This document shows positions 17,550-26,455 of a stretch of DNA of 64,000 bases, in pieces. This DNA comes from Deltaproteobacteria bacterium (GTDB lineage Bacteria > Bdellovibrionota > Bdellovibrionia > Bdellovibrionales > JAMPXM01). The notes under the pieces were generated by a model. It was not told where the DNA came from and ran no database searches. It worked only from the letters and a program-made list of their open reading frames with translations. The translations under genes were made by a program, and so were the position numbers. Position 1 is the stretch's first letter, and every line of letters begins with the position of its first letter. The DNA lies in the NCBI GenBank assembly GCA_017302795.1, contig JAFLCB010000011.1, forward strand, positions 62,001-126,000, written 5' to 3'.

Positions 17550-18476
17550 ATGAGAAACAAAGTATTTGTTGTAGTCGCGGCGCTTGTTGCTTCAGGAACC
17601 TTTCTGCCAGAGGTACGAGCCGATTTTACGGCCCTAGCCATTGGCGACACTGGGAAAGGGAACAAAGAACAAACGGAAGTTGGCGAGGCGCTCGCCAAAG
17701 ATTGCGCGAAGGAAAACTGCAAGTTCGCCATTCTTCTTGGCGACAATATCTATGACGTAGGAATCACATCGCCGACAGACCCGCAAATGATCGACAAATT
17801 CGAAAAACCCTACGCGAATATGACGGTTCCGTTTTATGTCGCCCTTGGTAATCATGATTACGGGAAGCTCGCCAACGATTGGGCGCGAGGCGACAATCAA
17901 ATCGAGTACTCTCGGCGCAATCCTTCTTTCATATTGCCGTCTCATTACTACAGCTTCGAACATGATGATGCGCTTTTTCTAGTTCTAGACACCTCCCGCC
18001 TGTTTCACGATAAGGATACCGCTGAACAGGTGAAGTTCATCCGCGATACTTTGGCTGCAAATCGGTCCTCCGCGATTCCAAAAAAATGGATCGTTGCAGT
18101 TTCGCACCATCCATTTTTATCAAACGGACCACACGGAAATGCCGGGCGCTATGACGGTGTACCGCTGCCGCCTTTTTCAGGCTCGGTGATAAAAGAGGTC
18201 ATTGAAAAGGAGATCTGCCCCCATGCCCAGCTGGTGATTTCAGGTCACGACCACTCGCTGCAAACGTTGCCAGCGAAAGCACCATGCGAGAAAACTCTTT
18301 TTGTCGTCAGCGGCGGTGGTGCTAGTACAACAAAGTTAAAAGGTTCGAACCCATCACATTTCCAGAAATCTATGCTCGGATTCACAAGGCTCCATTTCAA
18401 CCGAGATCGAGTGCGTATTTCTCACGTTGGGAAAGACGGCCAAGTCGAGCATCAATATGATCACCCCGTTCGGTAG
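17550..18476 (+). CDS. Secreted metallophosphoesterase (purple acid phosphatase-like)
   Basis: 308 residues with a Sec leader (VVVAALVASGTFL, cleavage near VRA/D). The five metallophosphoesterase blocks are present: GDTG, LLGDNIYD, ALGNHDYG, VSHHPF and SGHDHSLQ, supplying the Asp/Asn/His dimetal ligands. Overall arrangement resembles the short tartrate-resistant acid phosphatases. It likely hydrolyses phosphomonoesters in the periplasm or medium. It stands alone; a small TAGAC-GAAG-GTCTA hairpin lies shortly upstream of its start. Confidence 0.9.
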   Translation: MRNKVFVVVAALVASGTFLPEVRADFTALAIGDTGKGNKEQTEVGEALAKDCAKENCKFAILLGDNIYDVGITSPTDPQMIDKFEKPYANMTVPFYVALGNHDYGKLANDWARGDNQIEYSRRNPSFILPSHYYSFEHDDALFLVLDTSRLFHDKDTAEQVKFIRDTLAANRSSAIPKKWIVAVSHHPFLSNGPHGNAGRYDGVPLPPFSGSVIKEVIEKEICPHAQLVISGHDHSLQTLPAKAPCEKTLFVVSGGGASTTKLKGSNPSHFQKSMLGFTRLHFNRDRVRISHVGKDGQVEHQYDHPVR

Positions 18477-18621
18477 AAGTACGGCGGTCACTCGTGGCCC
18501 GGCGGAAAGAAACCAATGAATCGAGGACCAACGCCTTCGCGCGCTCTTCAAGCAACAGAGGTCGTTTGGGATTTTTTAAGTCTCAGTGGCGCAGGCGAGT
18601 TTTTAAATAGAGGATTTCAAG

Positions 18622-19599
18622 ATGAAAATCATCATCGCGGGCGGAACAGGTCATGTTGGAACCGCACTTTCACGTCATCTTGGCGAAATGGGGCACGAGC
18701 TCGTCATCTTGAGCCGCGGAGGCGGCATCAAGACCAGCGGCAAAGAAAAAAGCGCGCTTAGGATTGTCGCTTGGGACGGCATCAACAAAGGCCCGTGGTT
18801 CAACGAATTTCATGATGCCGATGTGGTCATCAATCTGGCTGGACGCACGGTGAACTGTCGATACACCAAGGAAAATTTAAGGCAGATGATGGACTCGCGC
18901 GTTGATTCAACTCGAATCATCGGACTAGCAATTGAAGCTTCGGAGCAGAAAACGGGAAGAGCCCCGGAATTGTGGTTACAGATGAGCACGGCGACCATCT
19001 ATGCGCATCGCTTCGACCAAGCCAACGACGAGGCAAACGGGCTTATTGGTGGAAACGAACCCGACGTTCCCAGGTATTGGGATTACAGTATTCAGATTGC
19101 GAAAAATTGGGAGGACGAGTTGGCCAAAGCCAACACGCCATCGACCAGAAGAGTCGCGTTAAGAACAGCCATGGTCATGGGGACCAACCCGGAAAGTGTC
19201 TTTGGAGTGCTCTCAAACATGACACGTCTGGGACTAGGCGGAGCGATCGGTGGAGGGAAGCAGTATGTTTCCTGGATTCATGAAGTGGATTTTCTGCGTG
19301 CGGTAGACTTCATTATGGGGCGAGAGGATTTGCGGGGAGCGATCAATATTTGTGCGCCGGAACCACTTCCACAGGCTGGCTTTATGCGTGAACTAAGGAG
19401 GGCCTGGGGCGTTTCGATTGGACTTCCAGCGACCGCGTGGATGGCGGAAATCGGTGCCTTCTTTTTAAGAACTGACACCGAACTCCTTTTGAAAAGTCGA
19501 CGAGTGGTTCCCGGTCGACTGTTGGACGTCGGTTTTGAGTTTAGATTCCCGACGTGGCGTGCAGCTTCGCACGATCTCGTTCAATCGATCCAAAGATGA
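18622..19599 (+). CDS. TIGR01777 family NAD-dependent epimerase/SDR protein
   Basis: 325 residues. The Rossmann fold opens with IIIAGGTGHVGTALSRHL, followed by DVVINLAGRTVNCRYTKEN, which is typical of TIGR01777 (YfcH-like) proteins. The C-terminal DUF1731-like part ends VVPGRLLDVGFEFRFP, also diagnostic. Function of the family is not established; a nucleotide-sugar or cell-division link has been suggested for relatives. Start ATG 18622 follows an AGAGGATTTCAAG ribosome region. Monocistronic. Confidence 0.92.
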   Translation: MKIIIAGGTGHVGTALSRHLGEMGHELVILSRGGGIKTSGKEKSALRIVAWDGINKGPWFNEFHDADVVINLAGRTVNCRYTKENLRQMMDSRVDSTRIIGLAIEASEQKTGRAPELWLQMSTATIYAHRFDQANDEANGLIGGNEPDVPRYWDYSIQIAKNWEDELAKANTPSTRRVALRTAMVMGTNPESVFGVLSNMTRLGLGGAIGGGKQYVSWIHEVDFLRAVDFIMGREDLRGAINICAPEPLPQAGFMRELRRAWGVSIGLPATAWMAEIGAFFLRTDTELLLKSRRVVPGRLLDVGFEFRFPTWRAASHDLVQSIQR

Positions 19600-19666
19600 A
19601 ACGAATTTCGAACAGTGAATTGGCTGTCAATTTGATAGCACTGATTGCGCCGGTTAAAATTTTGAA

Positions 19667-20194
19667 ATGACGTTGACGAAGATTCTGATCTACACCGGTT
19701 TGCTTCTTTTAACTTCCGGCACTTCTATTTCTTCCTCTGCTGAGGCAGAAGAAATATCCGCTTTTGAAAAGTCCTTGATGATGAACCATTCTGTTTCCAC
19801 CAAAGAAACTATTGTGCAAATGGGTGGCAGAAAATTTCGCAAAGTCGAATATCAGAATCAAACTGTCTATCTCTCGTTGATGGCGGAACTTTCAAGTACT
19901 TCGGACCTCGTTGTACTTTGCGGCGAACAGCAGGCCAGCCAATTTAATCGACAGTCTCCTGCCTTGCTCACAGGGGCCGTGCGAATTGCTCGGCGCACGC
20001 GGTTTTTTGTCGAGGGAATCAAGGCGATGTGTACGGGAGACAAGAATCAAGCACGAGTCGATCTCGCGCCAGAGATCGCGATAGGATTCATGCTCGACGA
20101 CAGCACTGACCCAAATGCTGTACTTAAAAACCGGCGAATTACGATCAATCCGTTTAATCCCGCAAACGCGCTCGGATTTAGTGCCGATTGGTAA
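19667..20194 (+). CDS. Secreted protein of unknown function
   Basis: 175 residues with a Sec leader (IYTGLLLLTSGTSISS, cleavage near AEAEE). The mature protein is mixed alpha/beta with two cysteines (CGEQQ and CTGDK) that could pair. No family recognised. Isolated between the TIGR01777 gene and a 147-bp promoter region of the next gene. Confidence 0.65.
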   Translation: MTLTKILIYTGLLLLTSGTSISSSAEAEEISAFEKSLMMNHSVSTKETIVQMGGRKFRKVEYQNQTVYLSLMAELSSTSDLVVLCGEQQASQFNRQSPALLTGAVRIARRTRFFVEGIKAMCTGDKNQARVDLAPEIAIGFMLDDSTDPNAVLKNRRITINPFNPANALGFSADW

Positions 20195-20341
20195 AGTTCT
20201 AAAGCGTCTGCAGTCTCAAACGCATTTAATTGCAGTTGGCCGCGCCAATTGAGTTTAAACGACCTTTGGCAGCTCCTCCCGCTTGACGTCTTGGGGGAAA
20301 CGGCCGAAGGTGGCGCGGATCAAACTATCAGGAGATTTTAG

Positions 20342-20824
20342 ATGAAAGCCGTTACTGAGTTCGCAAGTTTCACATTGAATGCAGCCTTAAAAGTAAGAGC
20401 GACTCTTGCGGCTGAAGGAAAATCACCAGAAGAAATCCAGGCATCGCTGGGAACAACTTATAAGTTAGAAGGCGAAAAGCTTGGCTACTTTCTCACAGCA
20501 CTCGATGTTGCGGAAGCAAATGCACAAGATTTGAAGCGCGTGATGGTTGTTCGTTTGAACGAAGGCGAAACGGCGCCGGCGAAAGCAGTTCAGACAGAGG
20601 ACATTGCGGTATTTCCAGAAGCGTTAGTTAAATTTGTTCCACCAAAAGCAAAAGACGACGGCAAACGTGGCGGTAAAGGCGGCAAGGGTGATCGCGGTGG
20701 AAAAGGTGGTCCAAAGCCATCGCCATGGGGAATGTCACCTGAAGAAAAAGCTGAAAAGTTAGCAAAATCGCAAGCGAGCCAAGCAGCGTTGGCGGCAAAG
20801 AAAGCGGCTGCTGCAAAAAAATAA
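20342..20824 (+). CDS. Small protein with basic Gly/Lys-rich disordered tail
   Basis: 160 residues, no leader. The first 95 residues are an ordered alpha/beta domain of unknown family. The tail (about 102-160) is rich in Lys, Gly and Ala, beginning GKRGGKGGKGDRGGKGG, and ends in an Ala/Lys helix, a composition that often binds nucleic acid. AGGAGAT is well placed before ATG at 20342. The reading frame is followed after 3 bp by a membrane protein gene. Confidence 0.65.
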   Translation: MKAVTEFASFTLNAALKVRATLAAEGKSPEEIQASLGTTYKLEGEKLGYFLTALDVAEANAQDLKRVMVVRLNEGETAPAKAVQTEDIAVFPEALVKFVPPKAKDDGKRGGKGGKGDRGGKGGPKPSPWGMSPEEKAEKLAKSQASQAALAAKKAAAAKK

Positions 20825-20827
20825 AAA

Positions 20828-21208
20828 ATGGTTGGTAATCGACGGCTACTAAAACTAAGCGCGTCGATAGCCATTTCGGTCTTAGCAGGACTACTCTTCA
20901 TCTTCCTGGTTTGGTCAGCCCAAACCGACGCACAAGGAGCCATCGGGCTCCTTTTGTTTTTTCCTATCTTACTTGGCCTATTGGTCTATTCAGTCTGGCT
21001 TTCTCGCGAAACGCCCATTGGTCGAAACCTAGTTTTACTTTTTGCCGTGTTGCCGATCGCTCTTTTTTATCTGTCGAGCCTTGCTGGGCGAAGTCACAAG
21101 GCTTCTGCCGCCTATAGCGGTCTTGTCATGAATCTCGTGGCTCAGGGATTTCAAACGATCACGGGCCTCACGCCCTATGATTGCTGGAAACATGCCGCAT
21201 GCTTATAG
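20828..21208 (+). CDS. Small membrane protein, possibly truncated by frameshift
   Basis: 126 residues with three hydrophobic segments (about 10-28, 38-56, 65-82) and a short C-terminal region ending DCWKHAACL. It starts 3 bp after the preceding stop. Directly at its end, the -1 frame continues as a recognisable ankyrin repeat to 21327. Shifting frame at the TGC-TTA codons would give a continuous membrane-plus-ankyrin protein, so this gene may be a frameshifted longer gene. Confidence 0.55.
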   Translation: MVGNRRLLKLSASIAISVLAGLLFIFLVWSAQTDAQGAIGLLLFFPILLGLLVYSVWLSRETPIGRNLVLLFAVLPIALFYLSSLAGRSHKASAAYSGLVMNLVAQGFQTITGLTPYDCWKHAACL

Positions 21209-21327
21209 CTCGCGGCGCGGACGTCCATCGCCGAAAAAACTCGGGATGGACGCCACTGAAAATCGCTCAGCACTACGGCTTTACCGAGATGGTGGCGCTG
21301 TTAAAGGCGGCAGGCGCCACTAACTAA
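21199..21327 (+). pseudogene. Ankyrin-repeat fragment in the -1 frame
   Basis: From the overlap with the membrane gene the -1 frame reads LIARGADVHRRKNSGWTPLK, then IAQHYGFTEMVALLKAAGA, ending at TAA 21327. This is a clear ankyrin repeat (GADV, GWTPLKIA, LLKAAGA). It has an ATG at 21199 but no ribosome site, and one and a half repeats cannot fold alone. It is best read as the lost C-terminus of the upstream protein or a remnant of a larger ankyrin gene. Confidence 0.6.
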
Positions 21328-21665
21328 TTGTCGCGAAGGTGAGCAATGAGTTCCTTGCAGCCGCCGACAAGCTTGCCATCAATAAATACCTGTGGGTAAG
21401 TCGGCCAGCCGCTCCATATTTTAATCGCCAATCGCTGCTTCCACATCGATAAGTAGCTGCCATATTCAAGATATGTGTAGACCAGCCCTTTTTCGTCTAA
21501 GACCGCGCGCGCTTTCTTCACCACTGGGTTCTGTTTCATACCGACCACCACGATTTTGTTCGCGGCTACTGCGTTTTTCACTTCCTCCACGAATTGAGGA
21601 TGAAACTCTTCAATTGATTTCAATGCTGCGGGTGTCAGTTTTTCATTTGGTAAAACCGTTCTCAT
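21324..21665 (-). CDS. Glutaredoxin-fold protein lacking the active-site cysteine
   Basis: 113 residues from ATG 21665, chosen because AAGGAAAGG precedes it. The C-terminal half has the glutathione-binding signature WPTYPQVFIDGKLVGG of glutaredoxins. The first strand ends VVGMKQNPVVKKAR; relatives with the same context carry a cysteine where this has the second Val of NPVV. The only cysteine left is in GGCKEL. It cannot perform normal thiol transfer and may bind glutathione or act as an adaptor. It overlaps the ankyrin fragment tail to tail by 4 bp and is divergent from the Usp gene. Confidence 0.8.
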   Translation of the reverse strand: MRTVLPNEKLTPAALKSIEEFHPQFVEEVKNAVAANKIVVVGMKQNPVVKKARAVLDEKGLVYTYLEYGSYLSMWKQRLAIKIWSGWPTYPQVFIDGKLVGGCKELIAHLRDN

Positions 21666-21868
21666 TTTCGAGGCCTTTCCTTTAGACGTGCGGTCAATTG
21701 AGCGACGCCAAAGGGTAAGAAACACCCGTGCCTTTATGCAATGAATTTCTGTGTGCATTTGTCGACGCCTGAGGCGGTCAAAAGGGACATCCGATTTCGG
21801 CCTGACCATTGCTATGCCTCAGAATCGCTAAGAATAGTAGGAATGCGACATTGAGTGACGGGGGTTCG

Positions 21869-22726
21869 ATGAAAGCACTTTGGCTTGTGGATGTCTTGGA
21901 TAAAGATCTTAAGTCACCGAACGCGATCGCAAATACTTTGCAGGGTCTTGGCTTCGGGCCGTCCGATCAAATCTGGTGCACGTATATGTCGCAGGAACTC
22001 GACGGTGACTTCATGCGCGTTGGAAGCCTCCCTGGCTCTCTTCTCAAAAAACATATGTCGAAAGTCGATACTCAAGGGCTGGCAGTTCGGCCGTCTGTTA
22101 TTTCGGTCAATAGCGTCTCGCTTAAATCCGGGGCCGACCGCATTTTGATGGATGCGAAATCGAAACGAGTAGATCTGATTGCGCTTCAGACACATGGGCG
22201 AAAGGGGTTTGTCAGGTTCGTTATGGGTAGCTTTGCGGAAACATTGATACATCGTTCGCCCGTTTCCTTGTTGATTCTAAATCCACATGCCAAAGCGAAG
22301 AAGACTCTGAAGCGAATTCTATATGCGACGGAACTCGAAAGAGCGGCGGAAAAATCTGTGGTGACAGTCGCCGAATTCGCCAAACGCGCTGGCGCAGAGC
22401 TTCGGCTCGTTTACGTTCCGTTTCCTTCCTATGCAGTCAAGTTCAAAGGCCAGGATCCGCAAGTAGAGACATATCGAAAAAAATTGCCTCTTCAGATGGG
22501 GCGTTTGGCGCAAATCGCATCCCAGGGTGGGGTTGTCACAGATTTCGTGATCGCAAACCCAAACAAATCCATCGTCGACCTCATTGATGCAGAGGCAGAA
22601 AACTTTCGCGCAGATCTAACAGTTGTAAAATCCAAATCGGGTCCGCTGGGGACATTGTTTTTAGGAAGCGTTGCGAGAAGTCTTATTCGCCAATCGAATA
22701 AGCCAGTTTTAATTCTTAGACACTAA
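21869..22726 (+). CDS. Tandem universal stress protein (UspA) domains
   Basis: 285 residues from ATG 21869 with GACGGGGG upstream; a start at 21809 adds a residue-poor leader and no ribosome site. Two Usp domains: the first ends LIALQTHGRKGFVRFVMGSF then SPVSLLIL; the second begins RILYATELERAAEKS and ends with the similar GTLFLGSVARSLIRQSNKPV. The G-2x-G-9x-G-S/T ATP loop is recognisable in both halves (GRKGFVRFVMGS and GPLGTLFLGS). A cytoplasmic stress protein. Convergent with the rhomboid gene, 3 bp apart. Confidence 0.88.
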   Translation: MKALWLVDVLDKDLKSPNAIANTLQGLGFGPSDQIWCTYMSQELDGDFMRVGSLPGSLLKKHMSKVDTQGLAVRPSVISVNSVSLKSGADRILMDAKSKRVDLIALQTHGRKGFVRFVMGSFAETLIHRSPVSLLILNPHAKAKKTLKRILYATELERAAEKSVVTVAEFAKRAGAELRLVYVPFPSYAVKFKGQDPQVETYRKKLPLQMGRLAQIASQGGVVTDFVIANPNKSIVDLIDAEAENFRADLTVVKSKSGPLGTLFLGSVARSLIRQSNKPVLILRH

Positions 22727-22729
22727 AAC

Positions 22730-23383
22730 CTAGTATGGCGTAGAGGATGCTTTCGCTTTCCGCAGCTGGTTAAGTAGGATGAGGTAGTAGAAAATTCCAG
22801 TGATGGCACCACCTAAATGAGCACCATGGCCGATCGGAAGGCCTCCTCCTTCGGCTTGTGCCCAGAGGCCCCAAACATCAAGGCCGATAAAAATCAGTCC
22901 GCCGACGAAAGCTGGAACGGGAATGAAACCAAACATCAGGATCTTTTGCGTAGGGAACATGAGGGCGAAAAGCAAAATCAAGCCCGACACAGCGCCCGAT
23001 GCTCCTAAAGCCTGGAGACCTGGTTTCCCGACGATGAATGCAGATACGGCAGCATGTGAGAAAGACGAAACAATAGCGGCAGTTAGATAGAAAACCGCAA
23101 AGCGTCTAAAGCCCAGCACCGAGTGAACAATCGGGCCGAAGCTTTGCAAGACGAACATATTGAGAAATATGTGAATGAAAAGGGAATGGGAAAAAGCCGA
23201 ACTTAAGAGAGTCCAGTAACGTCCTTCCTGGAGCCCGTTCCAGCTTACAAGAAAGTTTCGCTGCATAAATGATTCATCGATTCCAAAGGGAAGGTATCCG
23301 AACGATGTCGACAGCCAAAGAAAGAAGATAGAAATGTTAAGCAGTATTAAAATAGAAATGAAGCGTGACGAATGAATTGGCAT
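22730..23383 (-). CDS. Rhomboid family intramembrane serine protease
   Basis: 217 residues with six predicted membrane helices. Catalytic Ser129 lies in ALGASGAVSG (GxSG motif) and His189 in HGAHLGG, the two-residue dyad of rhomboids; HIFLNMF supplies the conserved helix-2 His and Asn. It cleaves transmembrane substrates within the bilayer. Family length is usual for the minimal bacterial form without extra domains. No co-transcribed substrate is obvious. Confidence 0.93.
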   Translation of the reverse strand: MPIHSSRFISILILLNISIFFLWLSTSFGYLPFGIDESFMQRNFLVSWNGLQEGRYWTLLSSAFSHSLFIHIFLNMFVLQSFGPIVHSVLGFRRFAVFYLTAAIVSSFSHAAVSAFIVGKPGLQALGASGAVSGLILLFALMFPTQKILMFGFIPVPAFVGGLIFIGLDVWGLWAQAEGGGLPIGHGAHLGGAITGIFYYLILLNQLRKAKASSTPY

Positions 23384-23511
23384 CTTACAATCCTAGCACC
23401 GTTTTGAAACTTTTTGCCGATAGTCGAATCGCAGCCCACCGGGCTTAGATACTCTGATCGTTGTTTTATGGGTTGTCCACAAGTCTGAAAATGTTCCGAT
23501 GAAAGGAAGTC

Positions 23512-25656
23512 GTGGCGTTCAAACTAGTAGGTAATTTAGTGGCTCAAATTCGAATGGCAATGACATTGCTGTTGGCGCTGTTGAACAAGGATGTTCGTCA
23601 AAGCCTGCAGCAGTCGCGGGTGCTTTTTGAATCCGCCAGCGATGGAATTTGGGAGTCGAACTTGAATGGAAAAATCCTACGGGTGAATGCTGCTGGTCTT
23701 GCCATGCTCGGCTATCAGGAGGAAGAGGTTCTGGGGCGAAACTTTGAAATTTTCGTCGCAAAGTCTAATCGCCCAAGACTTTATGACGCGATGAATTCGC
23801 TCAATCAGCCAGGCGCGGTTGATGTTTCTGAATGGCAGCTGATAACAAAAGACGGCGCTTTTATTGATGTTGAAATCAGCGCTAAGATTTATAGTCGGCG
23901 AACCATCTATGGTTTCGTTCGAGATATCACCATTCGAAAGAGTTTCGAACGTCGATGGGCCTTTCTCGCTTCACTGTCGGCTCAGCTCAGTCAAACAATG
24001 GAATACGAGGAGAGAGTCCGCATCAGTGCCGATGTCATGACGCCACGATATGCTGATCTCTGTGTCGTCTCGATGGTTGAAAATGACGAGGTACATTTGA
24101 GGGCGGTAGCCACATCCAGCGATAGGACTCGGACGCGGTTGCAAGGGTCGAGCGAGCAAGTAAATCTTAAGGAACCGAATCAGTTTAGCGCCTATGAGGT
24201 CATCAAAAACAGGAGGCCGATATTCATAAAAGACGTTCAATCGGAAATTCTTGATCGAGAAGATGTTGGCTTAAAATACAAAGCCTATCTCGAAGATCTT
24301 GGCATAACCTCTTTCATTTCAATGCCCTTGATTTCCCGAGGACGAGTGGTCGGGCTTTTCGAGATTGCGATGCAAAACAGAGTGCGAAGGTTTGCAGGAA
24401 GTGATCTCGCATTTTTCGAAGAGATAGCCGATCGGTGCGCAGTGGCTATCGACAATGCCGATCTCTATCAGCGCGCCCAAGCGGCCGCGCACTCCCGCGA
24501 ATTGGTGTTGTCGATAGTGTCCCATGACATTCGAAATCCTATGGCGAATATCGACCTCAGCTTGCAAATGTTAAATGCAAGCGTTCACTCGGGAGTTATG
24601 GCCGCCGCAGTAGTGCCTTCAGAAGTGGTGAAAAAAACGGTATCTCGAATCAAATCTTCGCTTCAGTCAATGGATCGACTAATCGCAGACCTGCTTGATT
24701 TCGGCAAAATTCAGGCGGGAACATTGTCAGTAAAGATGGAGCCGGTTGAAGTTTCCGCGCTCGTCCATACTGCGGTAGAGCCGTTTGAAGAAAAATGTCG
24801 GCAAAAAAATTTAAAGCTCATCACTCAAATTGATGATGGTGTATCTTTTGTCAGGTGCGATTCCGTGCGGTTTATTCAAGTCCTTTGGAACCTGATCGGC
24901 AACTCTCTTAAGTTCACGCCGTCGGGTGGTGAGATTCGGCTATCTGCAACATTAGAATCGGATAAAGTTCATTTTGTCGTCTCCGACACGGGCTGTGGAG
25001 TAAACCGCGAAGAGCTAGGAAAAATATTTGAACGATTTTGGCAGTCAAAAGAGGCCGCCGAGCTGGGATATGGACTAGGACTTTCGATTGCAAAGGGAAT
25101 CGTTGTCTCGCACGGTGGAAAAATCTGGGCAGAATCAACAAAGGGTCGAGGCACTGAAATTCACTTTTCAATCCCCATTGATCCCCATACTCCAAGTCCC
25201 GAGGTGCAGTCGGCCCCCTATCGAGAGCTTTTTAAGTCGCTCAGGGGCATTCGAATTCTAGCTGTCGATGATGCGCCGGAGAATCTCGTGCTCCTCAAAA
25301 TGTTTTTAGAAAAAGCTGGACCAGAGTTTCACTTTTCGGAAAACGTTCGCGGCGCTTTGAGACTGTTGGATGAAGTTCGGCCGACTTTGGTCTTAACGGA
25401 TATCGAGCTTGGCCGGGAGTCAGGCTTTGATCTCCTAAGAAGAATTCGACTTAGGGACGGTTCAAGCCAGCGGCGAACACCAGTGATCGCGATGACTGCG
25501 CATGCGGATGCCGCCTATAAAAATAAAATGAGTGCGACCGACTTCGACTTAGTTTTTCAAAAACCAGTGCTAGTTGAACAACTGATCGATGCAATTGCTC
25601 GACTGTCACCGCGGCACTCGAATCCGGTGATTTCTTCCCAAGAAGCTGGTACTTAG
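23512..25656 (+). CDS. Hybrid sensor histidine kinase (PAS-GAF-HisKA-HATPase-REC)
   Basis: 714 residues from GTG 23512 with AAAGGAAG upstream. Domain order: a PAS domain (about 35-145, FESASDGIWESNLNGKILRV), a GAF domain (about 155-325), HisKA with phospho-acceptor His338 in VSHDIRNP, HATPase with N, G1 (DTGCG) and G2 (GYGLGLSIAKG) boxes, and a C-terminal receiver with Asp630 in LTDIEL. No clear membrane helices, so cytoplasmic input is expected. The attached receiver would pass phosphate to an HPt protein, and one is encoded 1.4 kb downstream. The next gene begins on the base after its stop codon. Confidence 0.94.
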   Translation: MAFKLVGNLVAQIRMAMTLLLALLNKDVRQSLQQSRVLFESASDGIWESNLNGKILRVNAAGLAMLGYQEEEVLGRNFEIFVAKSNRPRLYDAMNSLNQPGAVDVSEWQLITKDGAFIDVEISAKIYSRRTIYGFVRDITIRKSFERRWAFLASLSAQLSQTMEYEERVRISADVMTPRYADLCVVSMVENDEVHLRAVATSSDRTRTRLQGSSEQVNLKEPNQFSAYEVIKNRRPIFIKDVQSEILDREDVGLKYKAYLEDLGITSFISMPLISRGRVVGLFEIAMQNRVRRFAGSDLAFFEEIADRCAVAIDNADLYQRAQAAAHSRELVLSIVSHDIRNPMANIDLSLQMLNASVHSGVMAAAVVPSEVVKKTVSRIKSSLQSMDRLIADLLDFGKIQAGTLSVKMEPVEVSALVHTAVEPFEEKCRQKNLKLITQIDDGVSFVRCDSVRFIQVLWNLIGNSLKFTPSGGEIRLSATLESDKVHFVVSDTGCGVNREELGKIFERFWQSKEAAELGYGLGLSIAKGIVVSHGGKIWAESTKGRGTEIHFSIPIDPHTPSPEVQSAPYRELFKSLRGIRILAVDDAPENLVLLKMFLEKAGPEFHFSENVRGALRLLDEVRPTLVLTDIELGRESGFDLLRRIRLRDGSSQRRTPVIAMTAHADAAYKNKMSATDFDLVFQKPVLVEQLIDAIARLSPRHSNPVISSQEAGT

Positions 25657-26379
25657 ATGGACCGCGTATTGCTGGTCGACGATTCCCCAGAGGTCTACGT
25701 ATTAGTTCGTGCCGCTCTTTCGGGAAACGCTATCGATTTTCAGTTTGCAGCCAGCGTTAACGCTGCAAAGGCACTCATCGTAGAATCTAGTTTCGCACTT
25801 TTTATTTTTGATCTGCACCTGCCTGATGGGGACTCCCACGTGCTTATCAGTTTTGTACGAAGTCTTTTGCAGTACCGGGATGTGCCCATTTTAATCTTAA
25901 GCTCTTCATCCGAGCCAGAGTGCAAGGTATCTGCACTGAACCTCGGCGCAGATGACTACCTATGTAAGCCATTTAACATGTTGGAACTTCGCGCTCGGGT
26001 CAATCGAATGCTGACGCGAGCGCGATCGGCGCGTGACGGAGAGACGCTGATCGGCCCTCATGGGCTTCTCCTCGATCAGTCAAAAAACATGGTTTACTCG
26101 CCTCTTCACCCGAAGGGCATTTCGCTTTCCAATACTGAGTTTCGACTTTTATCTACGATGGTCAGACGCAGCGGCGCCCACTTCGCGCGCGGGCAGCTTT
26201 TGGACCTTGTGTGGGGTCACAACATTGCTGTCAATGATCGCACGATCGACACGCATATCTACACCATCAGAAAAAAGCTCGGCCCGCTAGGCGCGCTTAT
26301 TAGGTCCATTCCCGGAGTCGGCTATTGCGTTGATGAAAACTTAAAGACCGAGCAACAGGTTGTTATCAAGGAAACTTGA
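25657..26379 (+). CDS. OmpR/PhoB-type response regulator
   Basis: 240 residues. N-terminal receiver with VDDS acidic pair and phospho-acceptor Asp52 in FIFDLHLP, Lys in LCKPF, followed by a C-terminal winged-helix DNA-binding domain (SNTEFRLLSTMVRRSG...VNDRTIDTHIYTIRKKLG...IPGVGYCV). It abuts the hybrid kinase gene with no spacer and is presumably the DNA-binding output of this phosphorelay. Confidence 0.95.
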   Translation: MDRVLLVDDSPEVYVLVRAALSGNAIDFQFAASVNAAKALIVESSFALFIFDLHLPDGDSHVLISFVRSLLQYRDVPILILSSSSEPECKVSALNLGADDYLCKPFNMLELRARVNRMLTRARSARDGETLIGPHGLLLDQSKNMVYSPLHPKGISLSNTEFRLLSTMVRRSGAHFARGQLLDLVWGHNIAVNDRTIDTHIYTIRKKLGPLGALIRSIPGVGYCVDENLKTEQQVVIKET

Positions 26380-26455
26380 TTTAAATTAAATTATTTTTTG
26401 ACAACGCTTTTGCAGATTGTTCATAGGCGGAAAATTGAATTTCTTAGGGGGGTAT

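Noticed and set aside
18331-18360. GGTTCGAACCC, resembling a tRNA T-arm
   Set aside because: It lies inside the phosphatase coding frame and no acceptor or anticodon stem can be built around it.
26398-26455. TTGACA at 26398 as promoter of the tethered receiver
   Set aside because: No acceptable -10 sequence at 16-18 bp, and the gene is better explained as part of the operon.
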